This document shows, piece after piece, positions 1 through 11,500 of a DNA stretch of 64,000 nucleotides. The notes under the pieces are model-generated. The model ran no database searches, was not told where the DNA came from, and saw only the letters and a list, made by a program, of their open reading frames with translations. The first letter of the stretch is position 1. Each line of letters starts with the position of its first letter. The DNA is from Dendrobium chrysotoxum (lineage: Eukaryota; Streptophyta; Magnoliopsida; Asparagales; Orchidaceae), in NCBI GenBank assembly GCA_019925795.1, contig CM034307.1, forward strand, positions 62,186,864 through 62,250,863. Direction: 5' to 3'. A program made the position numbers and the translations under genes.

Positions 1-235
1 TTTGAGATTTCTCTTAGGTTTTCTTGGGCTCTAGTCGGCAGCTAGGGATTGGGAGAGACGGATTTTCCTCTCGAATTGAAGATCCTTTGTATCGTGTTTG
101 TTTCTTCTTCTTCTTATCAATAAAAAGGTTTCTCATGCGTGATTCCACCTAGATCTTTCTTGACGGCTGTTCGAAGCTTATTGAAATTCAATTTTTGCCG
201 AGCTTTTCTTCTAATTCAAGATGTGTTTCCTAACA
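1..235 (+). mobile_element. LTR fragment, related to the LTRs at 49915 and 51932
   Basis: Positions 15-130 match the pattern seen at 50126-50260 and 54295-54420: a GGCTCTAG-like stretch, GGGAGAG, a CCTCTC-AATTGAAGATCC stretch and an AATAAAA signal. This is the 3' half of an LTR whose start is beyond the window edge. The junction with the copia remnant that follows lies near 235. No target duplication can be checked. Confidence 0.6.
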
Positions 236-240
236 AAATC

Positions 241-1110
241 CTTATGATCAAACATAAAGTAGATGGGGGTGTGCAAAGATTGACTTGTTGCAAAAAGGTA
301 CTCCTTATCATATAATATTGGCTATCAATGAACTCTTTGATTGCTAAACTAAACAAAATTCAAGTTCCGCTTCCTTTTGCAATAAATTTTGATTGGTCTC
401 TACATCAACTTGACATTAAGAATGTTTTCCTTAGTGTCAATCTGGAGGAGGAAGAAGTATATGAAGGGATTCCGCCTATATTGAAAAATCAAAGAAACAT
501 CAATAAGGTATGCAGACTTCAAACAATCCATTCATACTTAGTTTGATAGATTATCCAAATATTTTGAGAAATATAGGTACACAGGGTGATATGCTGATCA
601 CATTTTCTTTATCAAGTGATCGCTTAACAAAAAAAAGATTCCAATTAGGTATGTTGATGGTATTATATTGACGAGTAACTTCAAGAAGAGTTAACTAGAT
701 TAAAACTGGCAAGATAATTTGTGGTAAAATACTTATGAAATTCAAAATACTTAGTATGGAAGTGACATGATCAAAACAAGGTATTGTCCTTTTTCACAAT
801 ATATTCTTCATCTAGTTTTTGAAACAAGAATGTTTGAATGTCAGCTTTCAAAAACTCCAGATGTCTCAACAAAGAAGATTGGAATCACCATTGACAACGC
901 ATCCATTGATAAATGTAAATAGCAATGTCTAGTTGGCAAACTTAGTTATCTCTCTCTTACCCATCTTGTTATTGGGGTCCATGTGAAATAATCCTGAATT
1001 CGTGGCCAACTTTGTTCTTTATACAACTTAACAGCCCAAGGACAATAACAATTCAGACATGAAAAATCAAACAATTTGTGGACATCAGCTTTCCATTTTA
1101 GCTGTGTACT
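241..1110 (+). pseudogene. Decayed Ty1/copia reverse transcriptase fragment
   Basis: Translated in shifting frames, the stretch shows copia RT landmarks: a KLNKIQ block, DWSLHQLDIKNVFL followed by an acidic VYEGIPP-like segment, then a KQGIV segment and a LVGKLxYL-like block followed by VANFV. The matching functional family reads AKLNTIR, QLDIKNAFL and EEVYM. The YVDD active-site motif is not preserved and many stops and indels are present. It is same-strand as the host gene. No LTRs of its own are seen nearby, so it is an old remnant of the copia group also present at 24223 and 48982. Confidence 0.75.
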
Positions 1111-1172
1111 TAATTCTAAATTTCAAAGATAAAGATTGGATTCTAGATTTGTTTCTTTTCTTAATAGTTGCT

Positions 1173-2080
1173 AGGTTTAAAATTGCACTATTAGGTATTG
1201 AGACATTTCTTTTAGTGAGATGAGAGGTAAGCCTTAAGATATTTAGATGTATAAATCATAAAATAAATCTATCAAATGAATAAAAAATATGAAAAATAAA
1301 ATATGTAAGAGAAATGCTTTAATTCATAACATAACATCATAAAAAAACATACACGCGCTCAATAATTAGAAAGAAGTCTATGCTAAACAAGTAAACATTA
1401 TAAAAGTTTAAAAATAAACAATTTATATCTTAGGTTCTGAATTCAAGAGTCACTCCCTTCCCATCACTTAGAGGATCTTCCTCAGAATTATCATTGTAGT
1501 TGATGGTTTTATTGTTTCCATCTTCACTTATATCAAAATTCTCCCTATCCTTTTCATCATTTTCATTCTTAGTCACCTTCTTTGCAAATCAATAAAATTA
1601 AATAAGAATTTTATTTAAAGCAATGACTATATTGACCTTCTATAATTTATATTGCATGATGTTTGTATTAATCTTTTTTATTACTTTCTTGCTAAGTTGT
1701 GCTGTTCTTATTCCTTCTTACATAAAAAAAAGTCAACATTGAGATATTTTTCATATAATTATGACTAATGGTTTTTTTTTCAATGATGATCTAAGGCTTA
1801 GTTTATAATATTTAGTAGAGTAAAAATACACATTTGATGTAAATAAAAAGTCATTTGGACTTTTATTTGTAATTTTCTTTACAATCCAACACATCAAAAA
1901 GCTGAAAATAGATATTTTTCTCTTTAAAAATGCCCCAAGATAAGCCGTGAGGTGTGCCTCATGGTTTTGAAGCATACACCTCTTTTTCCTTTTGCGAGGC
2001 AATAAACTCATGGAGCTTTGCATGCGCCTCTTTCTGAGGCACTCTTCCAGGAACACAATATTTTGTTCAATTTTAAACTA
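1173..2080. mobile_element. TIR-bounded DNA element, copy 1 (tentatively hAT-like)
   Basis: The ends are inverted: TAGGTTTAAAATTG near 1173 and CAATTTTAAACTA ending near 2080. Internally it shares order and sequence with the split copy at 31422-44115, including an acidic-tail-like segment at about 1440-1580 and a terminal block rich in GAGGC/GCCTC motifs at about 1950-2050. The GAGGC motifs resemble subterminal repeats of plant hAT-type elements. No convincing 8-bp target duplication was found. No transposase can be read. Confidence 0.5.
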
Positions 2081-2113
2081 GGGATAGTTCTTTTCCCTCC
2101 GGCTTATGTACAA

Positions 2114-2115
<2 letters not shown>

Positions 2116-2144
<29 letters not shown>
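2116..2144. repeat. (AT)n microsatellite
   Basis: A run of about 14 AT dinucleotides directly after the TIR element. Confidence 0.95.
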
Positions 2145-2147
<3 letters not shown>

Positions 2148-4598
2148 ACACAAAACAGGAGAATAAAATTTAATCTCCTCTCTTTTTATTTTAATTTCAA
2201 AACTTACTATTACTGAGGACAGAGAATGTGATCTAGCATGAATAGAGATAGTAGGAGATTGTTGTCGCAACCTGAAGGAGATTAGGCAGAGGGTTGATTA
2301 CGTATTTCACTGTTGTAAATATCCTACGATAATATTTGTGGCATTGAAATAAATATTGGTCTAGAAATATGTTCTGAGGATGTAGTTTTTCCTGGAATTT
2401 AATAGATAATAATCCAATTGATTATAAGATTCAGTTTTGCGTGTGTAAATTAATTAGTAGATTAAGATAATTCAGATTTGATTCCTATGTAGCCAGTAAA
2501 ACACGGCAAATGTGGATAGAAATAGGAAGAAGCCTCTAAAAGCTTGAGCACCAATTGTATTAATGATGAATAGACAATGTAGCTGGTCATTGAAGTGCAA
2601 TAAAGACCAAGCATTGGCAAGAGAGGAGCATCATAAGCAGGCTACTAGAAGGTTGTCAATTTTTGCATCTTTTATTTCATAAAAAATGGATCAAAACTCC
2701 AATTTTGAAAGCAGAAGATGATTCTGTAAACCAAGTTTTAGATGAAAAAATATGCCCTAATGTTGCCTTAGAAGTTGGAGACTTGGTGTGTAAATTGAGG
2801 TGGGTTTCCTAAGCTCTTTTGTGGGTGGGAAGCATAGGGGTGAGGAGAGATGAAAATTTTAAGAAACCAAACTAAAACGAACCCTACTCCTTAATTTGGC
2901 TTCTTATACCGTAATGGCCACTAAACAATATCATCAAGTAGGTGAGAACAGTTGACTTATGGACGATGTCATATGCATGTTAAGCCAACTATAAGAAGGA
3001 CCCAAACCCCATTGACTTTTCAAATCCTTATTAAGAGCCACATGTGGCATGTTTTAGATGATCGAGTTCTTGAAAATTCAGCATTATTGAGCTGATTATG
3101 AGTTATTTAGATGTTTGGTCCAATGCATTGGACCTGATTTGTCAATCAAGGATGTATTAAAATCACTTTGTTGAGTCAAGAAGCAATATCTGTTATCTTT
3201 TCTATTAGACAGCTCTTGAACATGAATTATATTTTTATTGATCATCCAAGTGTCTTAGAGTTTCTTTATTGTAGTATTTGGAAGGTTGATGAATTTAGGA
3301 CATAGAAATATCAAATTGTTTGTGAAGACTAGCAATATTAAAGATAAGAGATGCATATATCAAATGAGATGAGTTAAGAAGATGTTTGCTAGAACCCAAT
3401 TGCTTGACTATTTAAAAAAAGCTGTTTCTGTTTATTCTTTTTCAATTTGTTGCATGCTCTTATTGTCAATCACTCTAGTGAAACTAGGACATCTATAGTG
3501 GCCCTCCTCAAAAGAGAGCCACAATGCATGTCTATTTTCAATTTAAAACAAATTATAGTCCTCAGAGTCAAAGCACAAATTCTATAGCTTTTGAATTCCT
3601 CAATTAAGTTGGAGGTCACTTGAATAGATTTGGAGTGTTGTATACGGGGCAAGCTTATTTGCATAATATTTTGAGTTGCTATAAACAAACTCAAGAGGTA
3701 TTTTACTTGTAGGTCTTTTTATTGAGTTATTATCTATAAATCTATGTATGGAAAAGCTAGATACCATTAAGATGGTCTCTTAATTGCTACATATTGGGCT
3801 AATTGGCCAAACTTTTGCGTAGAACTTTCATCTCATCACTTCTATGTGGAACAAAACATAATTAAAATGAGGTGTTGTACCACACCAAGACTCATATTTT
3901 CATCATTTTTATTAGTTTTATTTGAATTATATTTGGTTAGATAAAACACATCTATCTTAACATTTTCATTTCTTCATACTCAAACTGTGTCTGTTATTGA
4001 CTTCTTTATGCCAACACTAGGGTAATATAACATAGCTAATCTAATGGCAATTTTTAAAATTTTCATTCAATATTCATGATCTATTTGCCGAGTATCTGTA
4101 AGACACTTCATTTTAACTAATAACCACACGTTTTTAATTGTAGAAGTTATATTTTTATGTATATTTGTATTGTTATGGATATTGGATTTATGATATTTAA
4201 ACTTATTATGATTAGATTTCACTTTATCTTCTTGTGATATTTACTAATGATTTTCAATTTTATTCCCTCAAATTTACTTCATAGGATGTTACTTGCAATT
4301 GAAATGTCAAAAACTTATTATGATTGTGGTGAAAAATAGACCAAGCTTGGCTAGGGCATCACTTGCAAATGACATGCCACAGTTTAACTTGATTATGGTG
4401 AAAAGAAAGTGATGGTTGGGACCTCACCCAGAATTGATGTGTCATAATTTAATCCAATTATGGTTAAAATTGAGCAACTGTTAATTAGGTTTGAAATTAA
4501 GATTATATTTGAAACATGCAATTTGGAAACTTTTAATGGAAAGCCAAGAGATTGTTGGTCATGATGAATAAATTAAGAATATATATTAGTTTTTTGTA
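2145..4598. other. Intronic AT-rich sequence, no recognised gene
   Basis: About 2.4 kb of AT-rich DNA with no family-recognisable coding. A short antisense frame at 3470-3694 has no recognisable motif. Presumed intron of the CPSF-A-like gene. Confidence 0.5.
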
Positions 4599-4646
4599 CA
4601 ACAACAACAACAACAACATCAAGCCTTTATCCCACTACGTGGGTTA
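4599..4646 (-). mobile_element. RTE-type LINE, 3' stub
   Basis: An ACA-trinucleotide run followed by ATCAAGCCTTTATCCCACTA and CGTGGG is the complement of the 3' end seen in the three longer LINE copies at 23001, 28224 and 35727. Homology stops after about 50 bp, so this is an extreme 5' truncation. Confidence 0.8.
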
Positions 4647-6139
4647 GGATTTTAGAATGCATTGATGTTAGCCTCTTGGTTGTGTTGTTAAAGAAATGAT
4701 TAATGGGTTGGAAATGAGTTGTTATTTTCTCCTTCTCAATTTTTTTTAATGGAGATGGAGATTGATGATGGAGGAATCATTAAATGGAAGTGGATTGGAT
4801 GATGGGATATTGAGTGTAGTCATGGCAAGTGATCAAGCCATGAATATTGATTCAGCATGTCCTCTATGAGTGACTGCTAAACTCCAAAAGGGATAATGGC
4901 ACCTTTCACCTCCACATGGTTAAAGAGAAGGATTTAATAAAAAGTAAAAATAACTAATATAATCATATGATTTTCACCAAAGAAATCAAATGATTATGAC
5001 TTGGAGGTCAGCAAATTTTCAAGGTGATCGTCAATCACCTAGTGAAAGGAGAGAGGTTCAAATTGTGTACAAAAATCACCAAATCTATTTTTTCATTTAT
5101 TTTCAATCATATTTAAAGATATATGGATGTTACAAGCTAGGTGACATCATTAAAATAAAATTACATGAATTATAATCCAATATTTAACCTATAATAAATC
5201 GAATCTCATCTAAAGCTTGTTATATGAATTAAAGGATGAAAAAAGGAGTTATATAATGCTATGGCAACATATAAGAGATTCAGGGGCTTTATTCAAGTTA
5301 GTTATAATAGAGGTAAATATGGTAAGATATTCTTCAAAGATGAAGATATTTTAAAAAAGATGAAAATGCTAGTTTGGGAAATTGTTAAATGGAATTTTGG
5401 AAACGAAATTATTTTTGAAGACCTAAGGAATAAAATAATACAACTTTTTATAGATTCATCCAAAAAAAAAAAAGAAGTGGAGTTTGCTTTGAAGAGTACC
5501 TATCTATAATGTTATATCTGTAAGTTTATATGTGATATCTATTGAAATTTATAGAGTTATGAGGTATGTTGTAGTGATTTGATTAATATTTCTTTTTAAT
5601 GAAATTTTGAATACTATGAAGATGCCAAGAATGATCAATTTGGTATTGATTTTTTAAAATAAAATTAATGCTTGAGATTATATTAATTATAGAGGAATCA
5701 AATTTATGAGTCATATAATAAAAATATGATTTAGAATGGTGGAACATAGACTTAGAAAATTATTTTGATTTTGTAGAATCAATTTGGTTCCTTGCTACGA
5801 AGATTCATGGTGGAAGATTTTTGTGTGACAAGGTATAGAGACTAGAGAAATTATTTTCACATGCTTTTTGTTAACTTCAAGAATGATTACGATTTAGTAT
5901 CGCAAGAATTGATTTAGTATTCATTAAAGAACGATGATATGTGATCTAGATATGTTAATAGTATTAATGATATATGTATGATGGTATATTGACTAGTATT
6001 AGTTGCTATTGATTGACTAAAGAGTTTAAATTATAATAGATTTACATCAATGATCAATATTGAGTTCATATTCTTTCTATATTGGTTATAATAATTCATA
6101 CAAAGGAAATTTAAAGTGAGATATCATGGTGTATGCTTT
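4647..6139. other. AT-rich intronic sequence, no recognised gene
   Basis: Contains two short + frames (4990-5175 and 5261-5509). The second encodes a lysine-rich 82-residue peptide. Neither has a recognisable motif or conserved neighbour, so neither is called a gene. Confidence 0.5.
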
Positions 6140-6706
6140 TGATACAGCGAGAGCCACAGACCCAGCCAACCGGCCCAGCAGGGGCTGGTCCAACAGAAGC
6201 CAAACCAGGGAGAGGGGGTTTCGGCCCCCCTTGTGGGGCCCAATCAAGCAATAATTTATAATGTTAGGAGGAGGAATAAAGAGGGAATTATTTAGGGAAA
6301 GAATTCCTATTTGAATTCAAATAGGAGAGGGAATTAATTAAGAAAAGAGAGCTGTTTTGGGGGAATTAAGGAGAGCTTATTTAGGGTTAGTTATGTTGCT
6401 TATTTTCATTATGTACGTCTTGATTTTCTGTTATAGTTCTTTTCTTGGAGGCTCCTAACGGCATCTAGGTTGTTTGGGGGAGCCGATCTACCTCTCTAAT
6501 TGTAGATCACCTGTATCTTGTGTTTGTTTTTTTGCTTTGAAGGATAATCCAAAATCAGTCATTGCTTCAAGTAATCCTGCAGATTTCTACTGTTTCTTTG
6601 CTGATTTTACTTCCAAGGCATATCAAATTGGTATCAAAGCAAGTTAAATGACAACAAAGAAGATAGATGCATTGGAAGGCCAAATGGAACAACTCAAGGC
6701 ATATCA
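6140..6706 (+). mobile_element. Internally deleted LTR retroelement: 5' LTR, primer site, gag start, tip of 3' LTR
   Basis: The LTR 6140-6625 begins TGATAC and ends CATATCA. A primer-binding site follows, then a gag-like start, ATG ACA ACA AAG AAG ATA GAT. At 6696-6706 the LTR terminus AAGGCATATCA recurs and is followed by ACTTT, matching GCTTT before 6140 at 4 of 5 bases. The 3' LTR and nearly all internal DNA are therefore missing. The LTR interior resembles the LTRs at 49915 and 51932. Confidence 0.65.
6629..6641 (+). promoter_or_regulatory. Retroelement primer-binding site (initiator-Met tRNA type)
   Basis: TGGTATCAAAGCA lies 3 bases after the LTR end and differs by about one base from the canonical plant iMet site TGGTATCAGAGC. 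Confidence 0.75.
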
Positions 6707-6711
6707 ACTTT

Positions 6712-7872
6712 TTATTAAAATAGTTCTAATTGTTTAGACATCTATTGAGATAAGTGATAAGTTACATTAATCGAGGTAATGTTTATAAGATAGATGATTT
6801 TGATATAGACAAAGGTTGAGTATATGCTATATAATTTCAACGGATGTGGTATTATCAATTATCAATCAATATTATCAAAAGATAACCTGATATCCAGGAG
6901 TGATGAATTTGATCATCTTAGATCTTTTACATAATGAAATGGGGATATAGTTGAGGATATTAATTCTTGTTGTAAGTTTGGATGATTAAAATCAAGTATT
7001 GTCCAAGTATGATTGTATGCTAGAAGAGTATCATGGAGACGTAATGATAAATTTTATATAAATGCAAGTTGTTCAAGTATGTTGTATGAATCCTTGTTGG
7101 CTAGTAAAAAAGATGCTAATAACTAAATTTTGTGAGGCAATATTGAGAGTGTTAAGAAAACCTTTTGTCATCAAGTCTTGTGTGGCAATACTTAATGATA
7201 AATTTTGTGTGGCAGTACTTACAGACTGCAATAATTCTTATGCACATCACAAGGGCCTTGATTAGCAAGATTGTGATAAGTTGGGGAAGGAGAAAGAAAA
7301 ACTTTTTTTTTTTTAAACTCATCCATGTATGCCTCAACTACCTTGTTTCATCCGTCTTCCTTTATTTATTATTCTTGTTTCATTGGTTGTGATTCAACGA
7401 AGTTGATTGCACAACCAAATGCTTAATTTTTGCCCAAGCTGTGGTGGTTGCACTACAAGATTGGGAAGGTTACCATCCTTAGGCTTTTGACAATGGTGAA
7501 TGCTTTTGAAGGCGGTAGCAACCACAACCACTGCAATTCACATCACACTAGGGATTTTTTCAAGGCCCCCCCTCACATGAATCTTTCACATATAGATTGT
7601 TGCTGTCCTTTGGTGGTCCCAATTCCAATGAAAGCTTGAATCTTACTCACTAGCTGTCAAGAATGTCAAGGGGAGTTTAATGTCTTCCTTTCTCGTGGGA
7701 TTTTTCTTAGCTTGAGGGGGAGCTTACAATCTAGTTCATCTGATAGAATTAGTCATGTTCAATTTGACCCGAATTCAGTAATTACTACTTGTTAAATAGA
7801 TATTATAGGTAACTAAAATTTTATGTGGCACATTTTGCTAAAAAATAATTAATCCCACTCTTGTGAGATCCG

Positions 7873-7939
<67 letters not shown>

Positions 7940-8455
7940 GGTGGATTCTAAAGAGCTAGTGTGGTTGGGATTGTTGTTGGAGAGATGGATTGCATAAACT
8001 TTTTGCTGATCTTATAGACCAAATGGGATGCGGCCATTTTTTCTGAAAAACTTGGCATCAAAATAGTTCATTTAAAATATGTGAGACTAAAGTGCTAGTT
8101 TGAAAATAGCGCGCTTAAATGGTTATCCCTAGCTCACCCTCAACTAGCGGAGGTAGATGGTTGTAGAAGTAGAGAAGCATTTTTTTTCCATGATAAGAAC
8201 TCATAAATTATAAGAAAACCCTTCTAATTTATTGACTGAAGGCGGGCCAAAACATTTCTTCCTGAAACAAAGGTATCAAAATTGTGCATGTTAAAAGTGT
8301 GGAACCATTGTGCAGTATATATAAAATCAGGGGACATAAATGCAATTTATCCTTATTTTTTAGGTAACTATTTTTCCCATTTTGACCGTTGAATAAAAGT
8401 TTGATATTTTGGAAAGTTTACATTTTTAAACTGCTAAATTCTAGTTACTATGTAG
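6712..8455. other. Intronic sequence, no recognised gene
   Basis: Degenerate and AT-rich. At 7713-7725 a CTTGAGGGGGAGC string looks like a copia polypurine tract, but no LTR boundary follows that I can support. A long AT microsatellite lies at 7873-7936. Overlapping short frames at 7062-7639 have no motif. Confidence 0.45.
7873..7936. repeat. (AT)n microsatellite
   Basis: About 32 uninterrupted TA/AT dinucleotides, prone to length variation. Confidence 0.97.
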
Positions 8456-8539
8456 GTTCCTTGCAATGAACCATATACAATTGTCCAAGCCAGGAAATTC
8501 GATTCATCAGGTTGGAAGAATGCTGGCTGTTGACCCGGA
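8456..8539 (+). CDS. Exon a of the CPSF-A-like gene
   Basis: An 84-bp internal exon, acceptor TAG ending at 8455 and donor GTAAGT at 8540. It reads FLAMNHIQLSKPGNSIHQVG then RMLAVDP, and leaves GA, which joins T of the next exon to make Asp. Family members have the same patch before the SAFEDQFALFS segment. It is isolated in repeats, 10.6 kb from the next exon. The preceding exon was not found between 1 and 8455, so either the upstream intron exceeds 8.4 kb or that exon has diverged beyond recognition. Confidence 0.85.
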
Positions 8540-11500
8540 GTAAGTCTTAATTGTTGTTTTAGTTTAAGTTGTTAATTATTTTGATAATATTTTTTTGGAT
8601 GATTTATACTCTATTACAGAAGAGTTCTCTTATTGCGGCAAGTGCTTTAAAAATTTGCTCTTCTTTTTTTAATGAAAATCACAACTTCTATGTTCTCTGG
8701 GTATAAAGTACAAGCATCCTTTTTGGATTTTTTTCTGCACATAATGAAACTTAACTTGGATGCATGTTAAACATAAATTCTTAGTTTGATGGAAATAGGT
8801 TCCATGTCATTCCCGCCGTTGTCAAAGTTCTTGGCTTATGCTATGACATCTTTTTTTTATAAGATGTCACAACCCGGCCCGGAGACTCGAATTAATGTGA
8901 CGGGAACAGGTGGATGGACGATTAATACAGTTCTTTTAATAACATAAAATACTTAATAGACTAATATCCAACATATAATTGAAGAGTCACTATAACAAAT
9001 TTTCAGTTTAAACATATAACAAACCAGTTCTTACCTATTAGGATTTGATCTTCTTCTTTTGTAGGCGAATTCTTCTCTTTCAGCCATTTATTTCTCAGAG
9101 GATTTATCTGAAATTTTAATTTAATAATTTGAGTATTCATAATAAACTTAGTGGATAATTACAACTTATAATATAACAATTAAATATGCATAAAACAGTC
9201 ATGTTCTTTTCATTTAATATATACATAAATATTTAATATAAATGTAGATTCCAGATATTTCTTTCAAATAACTTTATTCCTTTTTCTATTTCATTTATTC
9301 TTTTCCCTTTTCATTTATTACAGGAGCACCATCAAAATTTTGTACCAATGAAGATACAACCATTTTCATTTTCATTTTCATTTTCATTTAATGTGCATGG
9401 GTACATTTTATCCCCGAGCAGAACCATAAGGGGGTGAAGTCCTGTATTTGCATATATATTTGATGAGGACATCAACAGGAGATTCTGGTGCGTCTATCAG
9501 AGGAGGCATCGCAGATCGACGACTACGATTAGCAGTCTTTATTTTTTATGCATCTTATGTACTTTTATTTATTTATGTTCTAGTTTACCGTTGTACCCCC
9601 TGAGTGGGATTAGTTACGTTGTAGCCTCGAGGGTATTTGAATCTTTGTGTTTTCTTTTATTTTTGTGGCCTATATATGAGGGCCCTTACTATTGTATGAG
9701 GTTAATGATTATTTGAATGAAATTTCAGCCTTGTCTTCTTCTTGTTGTGAGCTCTTGAGAGAAGAGAGAATCCCAGGTGAGGGTAAAAGCAATACCCGTC
9801 AGCCGTCGGAAGAGTCCAGGCTCACGGTCTACCTCCCATCCTCTTCCCCCACTACCGGCCACCCTTCCCCCTTCTTCTCAACCTTCGGCCATTACCCTCC
9901 CCTCCTTCTAACCACCGGTCTCCTCCCCATATTCCCCTCAAACTGCTGGCTAAACCTTTCCACCCACCCAAACCACCGGACTCCTCCCACCTCCACCCAC
10001 ACCGCCGGCTTCCTTCCCCTCTCCACCTCAAGCCACCGGTTCCCCTCCCCACACCACTCAATTCCACGGCTCCAATCTCCACTACCAGCCATTCTCCCCA
10101 TCGGACCCCAAGCTCCGGCCCTTCTCCCCTCACCGCCGGCCTAACCAGCCCCACCCTAGCCGCTAGCCACATCTCCTCAAGCCATTGATTTTCAAATTCA
10201 AATTACCTCTTAATTACCTTCCTAATTTAGCCCATTGCTAATTTGGAAAGTCTCTTATTTTGAATTTAAATAGATTTGAATTTCAAAACTTTTTTGGATT
10301 AATAAATCTATTTTAGGAAGGCCCCTCCAATCCCTCCACATCTGAAATTAAATTTCAGATTTAATTCCCCAATCACATTTAATGCTTTGGGCCACATACG
10401 TTGAATGTGGACATTCCTCCCCTCCCTCCTTTGGCCGGCCCCCTTTCCCTCTCCCTATTAATTAATTTCCCTCAATTAATGCTCTCAATCAATGCCTTTT
10501 CTACCTAGGTGATCCGGCCAACCCTAGCCCAATTCGAGGGAGTTCAAAATTCAAATTATTCCCTCTTCCCCAACATTAGAAAAATCTGAAATTAAATTTC
10601 AGATTTTAATTGGCCTTCCCTCCTCCGACCTAAGCAAAAAAAAAAATCTGAAGTCAAAATTGGCCATTTCCCCTGGCCTTGGCCGAAACCCACAATTCCC
10701 CCCCCCCCCTCCTCCTCTCTTATTCCTCTTCTCACTCGCTTCACATGCCACTCAAGGAGAATCTCTACCATCCCTTGGCCTATTTCCCCATGAATGGCCG
10801 ACCCCGATCAAGACCATGGATTCGTCTATGATCATCAAGGATGAATAGATATATTGAGATCACCTTTCTTTGACATCAATTTGGAGATCGATCATACTGC
10901 CGAAGACTACATTGACCGGATCTTAGTTTCTTTGACGACCGCCATCGACGATCATCAAACATTCAGGCAGTGACAACTCCTCCGACATCCACCGGCTTCT
11001 TCTCCTCCGGATAACCTTTTATCTAACGATACTGTAGCATTCTCTGTCTTTTGGTGGTGTCATTAATTTTGCTGAAATTGTTCTTCCGCTAAATAACCCT
11101 CAAGAGTGTGAGTGTGGGAAACTCTAGGTGAATTTTCTAATTGTTAACCGATGGATTTATGTTAATTGCACATTTAGCTTTATTATAGTTTTTGTTGTTA
11201 TTTTAAATTGTTCCTTTACTCTAATTTGTAACCACATGCCAAACAAAAACAACTAAGAAATTTGAAAATCTAATCCTGGTGAATCATTAAGTTCTAATTG
11301 CAACGCTTAGCAATTTTTTTATTAAAATCCTGCAATTCCTATTACGTTTCACATCAATATTCCTTTACCTTTTTTAATATTTTCATTTACATACTATAAA
11401 TTATCTTATTCATTTCATTTTTCTTTGCAAATACAAATCATTTAGTATAAACAGTTTCTATATTTATATATACCATTTTGTAACATTGATTTGTCAATAT

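Noticed and set aside
5261..5509. 82-codon lysine-rich frame
   Set aside because: No motif, AT-rich setting and no supporting context.
7713..7725. Polypurine tract of a further copia element
   Set aside because: The motif is suggestive, but no LTR start or coding upstream could be recognised.
9692..10144. 150-codon proline/serine-rich frame
   Set aside because: Lies in the CT-rich leader of the solo LTR 9461-11356; the related LTR at 58165 has a different broken frame at the same place.
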